Assembly: GCF_021502725.1 (NCBI RefSeq)
Contig: NZ_JAKFFS010000005.1
Span: 496,001-560,000, forward strand
Direction of reading: 5' to 3'
Origin: Dyadobacter sp. CY345
GTDB lineage: Bacteria; Bacteroidota; Bacteroidia; Cytophagales; Spirosomataceae
DNA: 64,000 nt
Shown: positions 39,293 to 48,935 of the stretch, piece after piece
Position numbering within the stretch: the stretch's first letter is position 1
How the letters are laid out: every line of letters starts with the position of its first letter
Notes under the pieces: model-generated
Seen by the model: only the letters and a program-made list of their open reading frames with translations
Database searches by the model: none
Told to the model about the DNA's origin: nothing
Position numbers and translations under genes: made by a program

Positions 39293-39745
39293 ATGAAAAT
39301 AAAATTACTTTCCGCAATTATACTAATTGCTGGTTTTAGCTGCGAGCAAAAAAATGCGACAGAGAAAGATTCATCTCCTATTCTGGGCACATGGAAACTG
39401 GTGTCTAGTAAAGTTATCATGGGCAAGGATACAACCCTTACGTTCCCTATTCAAAATCAGGAAATGATCAAAATTTTCAACGAAGATACGTTCGCATTTT
39501 TCAAGCACGACACCAATGGCGCCAAAGGAGACTCCGCCGTATTTGACGCTGGCAGTGGAACTTATAAATTGAACGGACAGGATTATTCAGAACATTTGGA
39601 ATACTGCAATTACCGTGGCTGGGAAAATAGGGATTTCAGTTTCAAACTCCGTTTAAGTAATGATACATTGATCCAGACAGGAATTGAAAAAATTGATAGT
39701 TTAAATATTAATCAGGAGATAGTCGAAATTTATGTGAGGCGCTAG
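39293..39745 (+). CDS. Lipocalin-like lipoprotein
   Basis: A 150-residue protein with lipobox AGFSC and ILGTWKLVSSKV at the start of the mature part, the G-x-W motif of lipocalin-like domains. The body is a short beta-barrel-like series with no recognisable catalytic motif. The frame also opens at a GTG at 39248, but the ATG at 39293 begins the signal. Ligand unknown. Confidence 0.68.
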   Translation: MKIKLLSAIILIAGFSCEQKNATEKDSSPILGTWKLVSSKVIMGKDTTLTFPIQNQEMIKIFNEDTFAFFKHDTNGAKGDSAVFDAGSGTYKLNGQDYSEHLEYCNYRGWENRDFSFKLRLSNDTLIQTGIEKIDSLNINQEIVEIYVRR

Positions 39746-39868
39746 TAACAAATATGAGCTGTCAGTCCTGGTTTCAAGCTCTGCCAGCTCAACTTTTTTC
39801 AATTGATTTTCTCCGAAATATCTGCCTAAACTACCTTGATTGAATATTGCACTACTACGTTTTCCCAA

Positions 39869-40777
39869 TTAAACCAAAGCCTGTTTCACCAGACTCATAA
39901 TATATTCAAGGTTTGTTGTGTCCGTAACTATGATTCCATAATCACCATTGCCCCAATGACCAGACAGAGAAACGTCCTTGGCCAATCTCTTTTCATCTTT
40001 TAGCTGACCCTTTTTTACATTAATCCAGAGTTTAAGGACCTTCTGCTGGATCTCGACATCAACAATATTCTTCTGCTTTTTAAATGCGATGTACAATTTC
40101 TTTGGATCGACATCCATATCGGGCGACAAATTCAGAATAGCGTTTTTGAATGTTTCATACAGCTCCCGAATATCATCATTCTTACCATGTAAATGATCAT
40201 CCTCCGTATAAACCTTAATCTCCCTGACCACTTTATCAATCTCAGACCCATCATTCCGTTGTACTTGCCTGATACTCGGTGCAGATTTCGACTTACCGAT
40301 CTGGTTAACAATAACAATCTGATTTTCCAATTGCTTGATTTCCCAAAGCTCTATTCCAAGATCTTTGAAGTTAGTCGACTGTTTTTGAAAATCCGTAAAC
40401 GATGGAGACACAAACATAATCCGGCTCTGCGACCAGTCTACATCGGTACGTTTAAGATTTTCACCATGCACTTCATTATACTCCACGATAAAATCTGCCC
40501 GATATTCCAGCATCAGATTCAGATACGAAACACCCTGATCAACAACGCTATAATTCTGGCTGCGTTTGTATTCTATAATCACAAAGGCATTGCTCTCCTT
40601 ATCAAAAGCCAGGGTATCGATACGGCGGTTCTGTATCGAAAACTCCGATTTGACAAGTTTCAAACTGCTGAGCAATTCCAAATTCTGTTCAAAGAGATTT
40701 TGAATTTCCCGTTCCAGTTTGAAGGGGATTTCTTTTAAAGTGGACAGGGATTGTTTGTTGTTTGTAAATATCTGCAT
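39869..40777 (-). CDS. DUF5655 protein with N-terminal PD-(D/E)XK domain
   Basis: A 302-residue protein. The N-terminal half has IQNRRIDTLAFDKESNAFVIIEYKR, a PD-(D/E)XK nuclease-fold signature (Asp, then Glu-x-Lys). The C-terminal domain (about 185-300, ending GHWGNGDYGIIVTDTTN) is the DUF5655 domain. The family is annotated as a predicted transport protein or as a restriction-linked accessory. It lies 25 bases after hsdR on the same strand and looks like the last gene of the type I cassette. Function not established. Confidence 0.8.
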   Translation of the reverse strand: MQIFTNNKQSLSTLKEIPFKLEREIQNLFEQNLELLSSLKLVKSEFSIQNRRIDTLAFDKESNAFVIIEYKRSQNYSVVDQGVSYLNLMLEYRADFIVEYNEVHGENLKRTDVDWSQSRIMFVSPSFTDFQKQSTNFKDLGIELWEIKQLENQIVIVNQIGKSKSAPSIRQVQRNDGSEIDKVVREIKVYTEDDHLHGKNDDIRELYETFKNAILNLSPDMDVDPKKLYIAFKKQKNIVDVEIQQKVLKLWINVKKGQLKDEKRLAKDVSLSGHWGNGDYGIIVTDTTNLEYIMSLVKQALV

Positions 40778-40802
40778 TGACTAGTATTTAATAAAAATGA
40801 AC

Positions 40803-43800
40803 TCACACCGCCCCCAACACCCGTTTTAATGAATCAATAAAAGCCATCTTCGTGGCATCATCCTTCGATATCGCCCGGTAAAGGTCAAGCTCATTCCGGC
40901 GTTGCTTGCCCATTACTTCTTCAAAAATTCTTCTGAAAGCTAACTCCCGGTTTTGAACATCCGGATTGTTTAAAAACTTTTCCTCATAATCCGGGTGGAA
41001 CTGAATGGATTTTGCCAGACTTACGAATTTCACGCGCTGCTCCTCCGGCGTGGCTTCCCAGCCCTGAAACCAACGTTCATTAAAACTGTTGACAATAAGC
41101 TCCAACGGATCTTCCGTCGCATCAGAACCATGCGCTCCCCGTGGATTTGGATTTTGTGGTTCCAATTCCGTTTCCGAAGCATCCAGGCTTATCGATGCAT
41201 TCAGCTTCACACGTTCCAATCCGTATGTTGAAAGATCAACCGAGTCCAGAAGTTCGTCATAAAGCTTTTCATCCCCCGTTTTGATAATAAGTTTCGAAAT
41301 CAAAAATTTCAAAAACCAGAACAGTTTTTCCCAGTTAACAATCTCATAAGGAAGTATGGATGCCATTTGTCCGTATATTTTAACAAACTGTTTGGCCAGT
41401 ATCTTAATCTCTGCCTTCCCATTATCATCCAGTTCCAGATCAGTATTAAATCGTTGCGCGGCGATGTCAATAATAACACTGAGTTCCTGTGCATCGACAC
41501 CTTTGAAATACTTATCAATAAAATCTTCAACCTCCGCCCACTCATATACGCCGGTTTCGTCCAGCGTATTTTTAATATCGTGCAATACGTTTACGTCCGT
41601 GGCAGAATTGAGCGTTGTGGAAGTGTAAAATGGATCAAAAGCAGCCTTGATTTCGTCAGTCGAATTGAAAAAATCAAGTACAAATAAATCTTCGGTTTTC
41701 TTACCCAGCTGGTCAGCAGAGCGGTTTAGCCGGCTCAGTGCCTGAACAGCCAAAACTCCCTGCAACTTTTTATCGACATACATGGCTGAAAGTTTCGGCT
41801 GATCGAAACCGGTCAGATACTTGTTGGCAACCACCAGCACGCGATACTCATCCATGTTGAAATACCGCGCAATTTTGTCGCTGATATATCCGGGATCACT
41901 GGGCTTTGCCGAATCAAGTGCCGATGGAAAATTATTGATTACTTCCTCTGTATATTCAATTCCGTCAACTTCCTTCTTTCCTGAAAACGCAATGGCAATA
42001 CTGAACGGATTGCCTCTGTCGTTCAACAATTGTTTGAGCGCAAAATAATATCTGACAGCCGACTCAATACTTTGCGTCACCACCATCGCCTTGGCTTTTC
42101 CTTTCAGTTTTTTGGTATTGACCACCTTTGAAATAAAATGATCAAGCATAATTTCAGCCTTGGTGCCAATGGTCTGCCGGTGCTGCTCCACATAACCTTT
42201 GAGTTTTTTCTGTGCTTTTGCCGTATCAAAAAGTGGGTTGTCCTCTATGGACTTTTCGATTTCGTAATAACTTCGGTAAGTGGTATAATTGGCCAGGACA
42301 TCCAGAATAAAACCTTCCTCAATCGCCTGTTTCATAGAATACAAATGGAAAGGCCGGAAACCGCCGCTTTCTGTCGGAACGCCAAACTTTTCGAGCGTGC
42401 TGTTTTTCGGTGTTGCTGTAAAGGCAAAGTAAGACGCATTTCCCCGCATTTTCCTTGACTGCATAATTTCAATAATTTTATCCTGCGGATCCGGATCTTC
42501 TTCCTCGTTTGACGCACTTCCCAGCGCTCTGTTCATATTGTCAGCCGCGGTTCCGCTTTGGCTTCCATGTGCTTCGTCAATGATCACAGCGAAACGCTTA
42601 TCGCTCAGATCGGCAATTCCGTCTACAATGAATGGAAATTTTTGAATGGTCGTAATGATTATCCGTTTCCCGCTTTCCAGACTTTCTTTCAGTTCTTTGG
42701 ACGAATAGGCTGGCGCAACGATATTTTTCACCTCGGAAAACTCACGGATATTTTCCCGCAGCTGTTTGTCGAGTAACCTTCTGTCGGTCACCACGATCAC
42801 CGAATCAAATAGCGGGTTTTCTACACCTTTGCTGCCCGGTACCTGATCATTTTCAGGATAAGTTTCGATAAGCTGATAGGCTGCCCACGTAATAGAATTG
42901 GACTTGCCCGACCCTGCTGAATGTTGTATCAGATAACTTTTCCCAACGCCGTATTTACTGGTATCGGTGATTAGTTTCCTGACCACATCCATCTGATGAT
43001 ACCGTGGAAAATACAGACGCTTTTTCGCCAGTGGATCGGTATCTTTTCCATCAAACCTGACAAAATGCTGCATGATATTGGCTACACTTTGCCGGGTCAG
43101 CACTTCGTTCCAGAGATACGCCGTCTTATGCCCGAAATGATTTACGGGATTTCCTTTTCCAAAATCATTTCCAAGGTTGAAAGGAAGAAAAAAAGTGTTT
43201 TTTCCATCCAGTTTTGTGGTCATATAGGCCTCGTCTGTATCCACCGCGAAATGCACGATGCAACGGCCAAAATTTAGTAAGGGCTGGTTTATGTCCCGAT
43301 CATTTTTATATTGATTTTGCCCATGAAACTTAGCATTTTGTCCGGTCCACTGGTTTTTAAGTTCCATGGTGGCAAAGGGCAAACCATTCACAAATAGCAC
43401 CATATCAATTTCCTCGCCCGGTTTGGTGAGGGAGTAACGTACCTGACGCGTTACGCTAAACTGGTTGCTTTCAAAATTCTGCTTAATCGCCTCGCTGCTG
43501 CTGGCAAGCGGCAGCACATATAAAAATGTAAAATGCGCATCTTCAACATCCAGACCTTTTCGTAAAATCCGGATGATTCCGTTCTTCTTCAGCATCCGGT
43601 CGAGGCGTTCCAGTATTTTCAGTTTCCAGTCGCTTTGTTTCTGCAATTTGGCCAGCTCATCTTTCTGGGTGGTTTCCAGAAAATCCCAAAGCCGAACTTC
43701 GTCCACCGCATAACGCGCATTGAAATCACGGGCCAGTCCCAGATAATAACCTTGTCCGCTTCTGTACAATGGCTCGCGCTCTTCAAAGGACGGAACGGGT

Positions 43801-43892
43801 GAAGTTGGTTTTATATATTCTTCCAGGGTTGTGCCTGTCAATTTCTTTTCAATGGTTGCTTCGAGGGCGGCTTCGTTCGTTGAGCTTGGCAT
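40803..43892 (-). CDS. hsdR: Type I restriction enzyme, R subunit
   Basis: A 1029-residue motor-nuclease subunit. The N-terminal nuclease domain has EEIDMVLFVNGLPFATMELKNQ (D-x-E-L-K, about residues 155-178). The SF2 helicase core has Walker A QHSAGSGKSNSI (about 320), IIDEAHGSQSG (DEAH, about 437) and FTATPKNSTLEKFG. The C-terminal part is the helical subunit-binding region. HsdR translocates and cuts DNA lacking the HsdM modification. It belongs with hsdM and hsdS upstream, separated from hsdS by a GxxExxY gene and duplicated tail sequence. All motifs appear intact. Confidence 0.96.
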   Translation of the reverse strand: MPSSTNEAALEATIEKKLTGTTLEEYIKPTSPVPSFEEREPLYRSGQGYYLGLARDFNARYAVDEVRLWDFLETTQKDELAKLQKQSDWKLKILERLDRMLKKNGIIRILRKGLDVEDAHFTFLYVLPLASSSEAIKQNFESNQFSVTRQVRYSLTKPGEEIDMVLFVNGLPFATMELKNQWTGQNAKFHGQNQYKNDRDINQPLLNFGRCIVHFAVDTDEAYMTTKLDGKNTFFLPFNLGNDFGKGNPVNHFGHKTAYLWNEVLTRQSVANIMQHFVRFDGKDTDPLAKKRLYFPRYHQMDVVRKLITDTSKYGVGKSYLIQHSAGSGKSNSITWAAYQLIETYPENDQVPGSKGVENPLFDSVIVVTDRRLLDKQLRENIREFSEVKNIVAPAYSSKELKESLESGKRIIITTIQKFPFIVDGIADLSDKRFAVIIDEAHGSQSGTAADNMNRALGSASNEEEDPDPQDKIIEIMQSRKMRGNASYFAFTATPKNSTLEKFGVPTESGGFRPFHLYSMKQAIEEGFILDVLANYTTYRSYYEIEKSIEDNPLFDTAKAQKKLKGYVEQHRQTIGTKAEIMLDHFISKVVNTKKLKGKAKAMVVTQSIESAVRYYFALKQLLNDRGNPFSIAIAFSGKKEVDGIEYTEEVINNFPSALDSAKPSDPGYISDKIARYFNMDEYRVLVVANKYLTGFDQPKLSAMYVDKKLQGVLAVQALSRLNRSADQLGKKTEDLFVLDFFNSTDEIKAAFDPFYTSTTLNSATDVNVLHDIKNTLDETGVYEWAEVEDFIDKYFKGVDAQELSVIIDIAAQRFNTDLELDDNGKAEIKILAKQFVKIYGQMASILPYEIVNWEKLFWFLKFLISKLIIKTGDEKLYDELLDSVDLSTYGLERVKLNASISLDASETELEPQNPNPRGAHGSDATEDPLELIVNSFNERWFQGWEATPEEQRVKFVSLAKSIQFHPDYEEKFLNNPDVQNRELAFRRIFEEVMGKQRRNELDLYRAISKDDATKMAFIDSLKRVLGAV

Positions 43893-43913
43893 TAGTGTGA
43901 TTGCTAATTGTGG

Positions 43914-44046
43914 GTACTTTGATTCTTTTGATTTTTTTGATTGTTATGATTCTTGACTGTGTTTTTTCGATTTTAGTGATTACTGGGTTTATTGGGATTA
44001 TCTGAATTTAACTTTTTATTTAGTAATCTTTTGAAATTCAGGCTGG
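43914..44046. repeat. Duplicated tail of the GxxExxY gene, copy A (relic)
   Basis: About 133 bases repeated at 44067-44200 with small changes. On the minus strand it encodes LNFKRLLNKKLNSDNPNK and PSNH with a stop, matching the end of the GxxExxY gene (LNFKRLLNKKFKPDNPN, QPNNH), followed by the same ATCAAAA-rich sequence. It is a gene tail without a head, left by tandem duplication or by loss of a second copy. Confidence 0.8.
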
Positions 44047-44066
44047 TTTCCTACTTCCATTTGTCA

Positions 44067-44200
44067 GTACTTTGATTCTTTTGATTTTTGTGATTGCTGT
44101 GATTTTTGACTGTCTTTTTTCGATTTTAGTGATTATTGGGTTGATTAGGATTGTCTGGCTTGAACTTCTTATTTAGTAATCTTTTGAAATTCAGGCTCGT
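44067..44200. repeat. Tail repeat of the GxxExxY gene, copy B
   Basis: The partner of 43914-44046. Its right part (44126-44200) is the 3' coding end of the intact GxxExxY gene, and its left part is the AT-rich spacer with repeated ATCAAAA/GATTCTTTTGATT words that also begin copy A. Confidence 0.8.
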
Positions 44201-44545
44201 CTCTCCGAAGTTGATTAGTAATCCTACTTCCAGATTATACGCTTCCAGGTAATTGATCGCCTGCGCGAAGTGGACATCTTCAAGTTTTGTTGTGGCTTTA
44301 AGTTCTACTGATATGAACTCCTGAACTAAAAAATCCACTCGCCTGGTACCAATACGCTGTCCTCTATAAAAAATAGGCATCTCAAATTCCCGGTTAAACA
44401 AAATCCCATTCAACTCAAATTCGATCGCCAAAGCCCTCTGATATATCACCTCTTGAAACCCATTCCCAAGTGCCCGATGGACACTCATACAACACCCAAT
44501 AATTTTAGAAGTCAGCTCAGAATATTTATACTGGTCATTTATCAT
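44126..44545 (-). CDS. GxxExxY family protein (PDDEXK_3-type)
   Basis: A 139-residue protein with the family motif GFQEVIY (G-x-x-E-x-x-Y) near the N-terminus. The PD-(D/E)XK-like core is RRVDFLVQEFISVELKAT (Asp, then Glu-x-Lys). The function of the family is not established; a nuclease fold suggests DNA processing. The gene sits between hsdS and hsdR in the same orientation, flanked by AT-rich ATCAAAA-type repeats (also 44546-44707) and by a duplicated copy of its own tail, which suggests insertion as a unit. The start overlaps nothing, and hsdS ends 162 bases upstream. Confidence 0.88.
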   Translation of the reverse strand: MINDQYKYSELTSKIIGCCMSVHRALGNGFQEVIYQRALAIEFELNGILFNREFEMPIFYRGQRIGTRRVDFLVQEFISVELKATTKLEDVHFAQAINYLEAYNLEVGLLINFGETSLNFKRLLNKKFKPDNPNQPNNH

Positions 44546-44707
44546 GACTATGATTTGTTTGATTCTTGGATTGCCTTGATTACACCAATATGTCTTTTGT
44601 CTGTACTTTGATTCTTAGAACTGTCTTCACTTCACTAAAAATCAAAAGCCACTTCCTAATCAAATGCAAAAAATCATAAAAATCACACAAATCAAAAAAA
44701 TCACAGT

Positions 44708-46045
44708 TCAGACTTTTATTTTCCCCGTCACCGCACTATTAATCAACGTCGATTTGTACTCCTTTAACTTTTCAATCTCTTTCTGTTTCAGGGAAATGGC
44801 AGTGGCGATTTTTTGGGAATGACTTTCAATATACTCGCGTATTCTAATTTGTTCTTCTATTGGCATGAGAGTTATAGGTATATTGTTGATGTCAGACATA
44901 TTGAAATGTAATACTGTTGAGCCAGAAGACAAAAAGTCAATATATGTTCGGATCATTTTGGAGTATATAAGGTGGATTGCTAGCTTGGAATCAAGTTTTG
45001 CTTTGTCCACCTTCAACCAAACCATTCTCTGTCCTAAACAAATTTTCATGTCCGAAGGGACTAAACAGGCTTCTCCAGCTGGCGCCTCCCTCGTCAACAA
45101 AATGTCACCAGGTTCAGGAACTCCGCGTCTTGTCCAGCGCAAATATCCCTTTTCGTGAGTATACTTTGCATCCTCCAAAGTAAGATTTCCACTCTTGACA
45201 TTGGATGTTCTTACAACAAAATAGGTTGGATCATCTACAAACGGGGCTGTGCTATGTTCGCAATCAACAACTCCATTTAATAAATATTTAATTGGCTGGA
45301 TTTCCCAATGCTCCGGAATCTCCCCAATCCATTCCACCCCACTGTTCTTCATCTTCACATCCAAATCCAACCCACGCGTTACCGCATTGTGAATAAGTAT
45401 TTGCCTGCGTTCTTTGAGTAGTTCGATTTGTTTTTCTTTAATGGAAACAGCCTGGTCAATTTGCGCCGTTTTGCGATCAAGGAAATTGGCGATGGCGGTT
45501 TGTTCTTTCCTACTTGGCAATGGCACAAATGCATCGTTGATATACTCTTGTTTTAAATTGATTCTGGTAAATCCCCTTCCTACCAAAGAAAAATAACTTC
45601 GATAAGTAGAACTTGTTAGTAGATAATTAATAAATTCCGGCAATGCATTAGAATCAATGATTCTGAATCCTTTACAAAAAGAATTTAAATACAATTCTTG
45701 ATCATTTCCTAGGTATATAGAGCACTTTGCTATTTCTTCCAAAGTTTCACTACTCATTAAAAACAAAATGTCGTCTTTCCTAACCTTGTTTTGGAGTTCG
45801 CCTTCATTAATTTTCACATATTGATACTGTCCAAGTGATATTTTAGGATTATTACAGATATTAGTAAAAGGTATAAAATATTTAAATTCCTCTTGGTATT
45901 CTTTACTGAAATCATCCCCTTTCTTTCCTGACAATCCTGGATAAATAAATCCTAAAAATTTCATTTTTTTCACAACCCAATTCTCAGGCACCTCACCCAA
46001 CCACTCAACCCCAGAATCCTTATACTCACTATATTTCTTAAACAT
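44708..46045 (-). CDS. hsdS: Type I restriction-modification specificity subunit
   Basis: A 445-residue subunit with two target-recognition domains (about 1-200 and 225-430), each starting with a G-V-E-W-[LI]-G-E-[VI]-P-x-x-W segment (residues 11-21 and about 217-228). The TRD ends carry PLPSRKEQTAIANFLDRK and PIEEQIRIREYIE, the conserved helical spacers. HsdS defines the DNA target for modification and cutting. ATG 46045 overlaps the hsdM stop by one base (TGATG), so translation is coupled. Only one hsdS is present, so shuffling with a second gene is not supported. Confidence 0.95.
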   Translation of the reverse strand: MFKKYSEYKDSGVEWLGEVPENWVVKKMKFLGFIYPGLSGKKGDDFSKEYQEEFKYFIPFTNICNNPKISLGQYQYVKINEGELQNKVRKDDILFLMSSETLEEIAKCSIYLGNDQELYLNSFCKGFRIIDSNALPEFINYLLTSSTYRSYFSLVGRGFTRINLKQEYINDAFVPLPSRKEQTAIANFLDRKTAQIDQAVSIKEKQIELLKERRQILIHNAVTRGLDLDVKMKNSGVEWIGEIPEHWEIQPIKYLLNGVVDCEHSTAPFVDDPTYFVVRTSNVKSGNLTLEDAKYTHEKGYLRWTRRGVPEPGDILLTREAPAGEACLVPSDMKICLGQRMVWLKVDKAKLDSKLAIHLIYSKMIRTYIDFLSSGSTVLHFNMSDINNIPITLMPIEEQIRIREYIESHSQKIATAISLKQKEIEKLKEYKSTLINSAVTGKIKV

Positions 46046-48414
46046 CAAATACTTTCATTTAAAACGTCCACACTTTCACCCATCGCCAATATCTCCCGGA
46101 TCAGCCCGTCACTTTCCGCTTCGAGAGCCAGTATATCAGCAGCCACCTCTTCAATGTTTCTCAAAGGTTTGTGGCGGTAGAAATATTTGTTAAAGCTGAT
46201 CTCGTAACCGATCTTCGTAGCGTCGAGGGTTATCCAGGCTTCGGTTACGTGGGGTTTTACTTCGCGTAAAAAGTATTCATAAATATTCTCTTTCAGCGGC
46301 ACATTTTCTGTATCACGCAAATCGCTTTCCGTTTCGTATTGCAGGTATTCGCCTTTTTTACTGGTTGGGAAATAACCATAATCGGCCAGTTGTTCTTCGG
46401 AGCAATCCAGATAACTGAGCAGTTTTTCCAGTTTTTCGCCAGTGAGTTTGGTAATGCCTTTTACAACTTTTTCCGCCGTTGCATCATACCAGCTTACGGC
46501 ACTCAGGATCGCATTTTTTTCAGAAGAGGTCAATTTGGCGCCTTGTTTTTTGAGGGCCGCATCTACTTTTTCCTTGAAAATATTGAAGTCTGTAAATTCT
46601 TCTGTACCCATCGCCGTCAGCAGTTCCTTCGCGCTGTTCAACAGATCCAGCTGTTTCTGCCAGGTTTCTTTGCTGGTCAGGGCTTTGGCTTGTTTGGTAT
46701 TCAGGTTCAGGTCATTTTTTTCACAATAGTCCAAAATCGCTTTTTCATGCGTGGCGATATCGGTATACACTTCTTCCCCAAATTCGGCATAAGCCCAGGT
46801 CATGGGTTCGCGTAGGGATCTGTCGAAACGCAGGTCGGCGATGCGTTCTTCGGTAAACTGCGCTTTCAGGCGTTTCGGCCGGTCGATGGTCACTTTGTAA
46901 TAACCAAAATCTGCATTATCAAAAACCTGTGAAGCAATGCCCTCATCACCCTCCCGCTCAATAGCTTCCATACTGGTATATACCCGCACGATCTCCGTGA
47001 TATGTTCAGGAGCAAATTCACAGTTTTTGTTACCCAGGTTTTTCCGGAGTTTCCGGTAAAGTTGTCCGGCGTCGATCAGCTGCACTTTTCCCTGGCGGTG
47101 CGGTGCTTTTTTATTACTAAGAATCCAGATGTAAGTCGTAATGCCGGTGTTGTAAAATAAGTTATTCGGCAACTGCACAATCGCTTCCAGCCAGTCATTT
47201 TCAATAATATACCGGCGAATATTGCTTTCGCCCCCACCGGCATCACCCGTAAACAAACTGGAACCGTTATGCACCGAAGCAATCCGCGATCCACTATGGC
47301 TGGGCTTCATTTTAGAAACCATTTCCATAAGAAAAAGCAGCTGTCCATCCGACGAACGCGGCGTGGCATCAGCGTCATCTTCCACGCCCCAGTAATCTTT
47401 CAGTCTGATCTGGAAACGCGGATCAATAATTTCTTTTCCATCCTTGATATACTTCTGCTCACTCGCCCATGACTTGCCATAAGGCGGATTGGACAGCATA
47501 AAATCAAAACTCGTTCCGGCAAATTCATCCGTAGAAAGCGTAGAGCCCACCCGGATATTTTCCGGATTGTTGCCCTTGATCATCATATCCGACTTACAGA
47601 TCGCATACGTTTCGTCGTTGATCTCCTTGCCATACAGATACACATCACCCTTGGCCCGGATTCCGCCTTCTTCGTCTTTGATAAAATTCTGGGATTCCGT
47701 CAGCATACCGCCACTCCCGCAAGCCGGATCATAAATCGTCATCACAGGCGGCAATTTATCTTTGATAGGATCAAAAATGATATGCGTCATCAGGTCTATC
47801 ACCTCACGCGGCGTAAAGTGCTCCCCGGCCTCTTCGTTATTGTCTTCGTTAAATTTCCTGATCAGCTCTTCAAAAACATAACCCATACCCAGGTTAGAAA
47901 GCGGCTGCAATTTCCGTCCATCCGGATCCACCTTTTCAAAAGGCGTAAGGTTGATGTAAGACGAAGTAAATTTTTCCAGCACGTTCAACAGCACATCCTT
48001 ATTGGCCATGTGGCGTACCTGGCTTTTCAGTTTAAACTTGTCGATAATCTCCTTGACATTCGCACTGAAACCATTCAGATATTCTTCAAAATTACCCTGT
48101 AAAATCTGCTGGCTGTTGGTGGCAGTGCTGTGCAGCCGCTGCAAAGTCCACGGACTGGTATTGTAAAAAACATAACCGGAAGCCTGCATCAGTCCGTTTT
48201 CGTCCCATTCTGTAAAACCGGCTTCGTCTTTCTGGAATGCCAGCTCTTCCATAACCGCGTCCTTGGTCGGTTCAAGCAAAGCATCCAGCCGCCTCAAAAC
48301 TACCATCGGGAGAATTACGTCCCGGTATTTTCCACGCACATATACATCACGCAAACAATCGTCAGCGATGGACCAGATAAAAGAAACAAGTTTATTGTGT
48401 ACTGTATGATTCAT
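46045..48414 (-). CDS. hsdM: Type I restriction-modification DNA methyltransferase subunit
   Basis: A 789-residue N6-adenine methyltransferase. The N-terminal helical domain (1-150, LVSFIWSIADDCLRDVYVRG) precedes the MTase core with DPACGSGGM (SAM motif I, about 225) and LSNPPYGKSW (catalytic NPPY, about 305). The C-terminal third, about 250 residues, is an extra region ending GYEISFNKYFYRHKPLRN. HsdM is typically near 500 residues, so this is a long subtype. It modifies the sequence set by HsdS. ATG 48414 is chosen; an upstream start would add 12 atypical residues. Confidence 0.95.
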   Translation of the reverse strand: MNHTVHNKLVSFIWSIADDCLRDVYVRGKYRDVILPMVVLRRLDALLEPTKDAVMEELAFQKDEAGFTEWDENGLMQASGYVFYNTSPWTLQRLHSTATNSQQILQGNFEEYLNGFSANVKEIIDKFKLKSQVRHMANKDVLLNVLEKFTSSYINLTPFEKVDPDGRKLQPLSNLGMGYVFEELIRKFNEDNNEEAGEHFTPREVIDLMTHIIFDPIKDKLPPVMTIYDPACGSGGMLTESQNFIKDEEGGIRAKGDVYLYGKEINDETYAICKSDMMIKGNNPENIRVGSTLSTDEFAGTSFDFMLSNPPYGKSWASEQKYIKDGKEIIDPRFQIRLKDYWGVEDDADATPRSSDGQLLFLMEMVSKMKPSHSGSRIASVHNGSSLFTGDAGGGESNIRRYIIENDWLEAIVQLPNNLFYNTGITTYIWILSNKKAPHRQGKVQLIDAGQLYRKLRKNLGNKNCEFAPEHITEIVRVYTSMEAIEREGDEGIASQVFDNADFGYYKVTIDRPKRLKAQFTEERIADLRFDRSLREPMTWAYAEFGEEVYTDIATHEKAILDYCEKNDLNLNTKQAKALTSKETWQKQLDLLNSAKELLTAMGTEEFTDFNIFKEKVDAALKKQGAKLTSSEKNAILSAVSWYDATAEKVVKGITKLTGEKLEKLLSYLDCSEEQLADYGYFPTSKKGEYLQYETESDLRDTENVPLKENIYEYFLREVKPHVTEAWITLDATKIGYEISFNKYFYRHKPLRNIEEVAADILALEAESDGLIREILAMGESVDVLNESI

Positions 48415-48596
48415 ATTATAAAGTAATCTTGAAGGGATATAACCTCCCATTCAATAAAAGTAGAAGATTTTGGAAGGGTTGCCAAAACGAAACGGACTTA
48501 GTGACCATATTTTTTAAAGGGGCCAGGCTACGTTTTCGTAAGATTTTTAAAATTGCCGCAGCTAACAGATTTTGAAAGTTTTGCCTTTATGTAATG

Positions 48597-48935
48597 TTAA
48601 AATGACTCGTCCGGCACATCTACAATAGAAGAGAACAAAATCTCGTAGTTAGCTTCAATATTTTTGTGAAAAGAGATGGGCAGTACCGCCCAATCTCTCA
48701 GTTCAACCAGGATCGGTATATTGCTATCGGTGATTTTTTCGCAAAGCATAATGTACGCATCAAAGGGCAATGGTGCTAAATCCTTGGTTCGCAGCACCAG
48801 ATCGAGATCACTACCACTATGACCCTTTCCACTTACACGGCTGCCATATGCCCAAACTTCCATAGGAGTTTCTGACTCCTGAAAAATTGCGAGTAACGCT
48901 TGTTTGTCCTTTTCTCTCAATAGCATGTTAATCAA
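48597..48935 (-). CDS. MNT-type nucleotidyltransferase antitoxin
   Basis: A 112-residue minimal nucleotidyltransferase. GSRVSGKGHSGSDLDLVLR is the complete GSx10DxD motif. In HEPT/MNT modules the MNT protein modifies a Tyr of the HEPT toxin by adding AMP, neutralising it. Here its start overlaps the 3' end of the HEPT frame by eight bases. It lies just upstream of hsdM and forms the start of the defence island. The antitoxin appears intact while its partner is broken. Confidence 0.87.
   Translation of the reverse strand: MINMLLREKDKQALLAIFQESETPMEVWAYGSRVSGKGHSGSDLDLVLRTKDLAPLPFDAYIMLCEKITDSNIPILVELRDWAVLPISFHKNIEANYEILFSSIVDVPDESF

Noticed and set aside
44708-46045. Phase-variable hsdS shuffling
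   Set aside because: Only one hsdS is present, no recombinase gene lies nearby and no inverted partial hsdS repeat was seen.
46339-48426. Several long plus-strand frames antisense to hsdM
   Set aside because: They share no start signal or known domain and lie opposite intact methyltransferase motifs. They reflect codon structure of hsdM.
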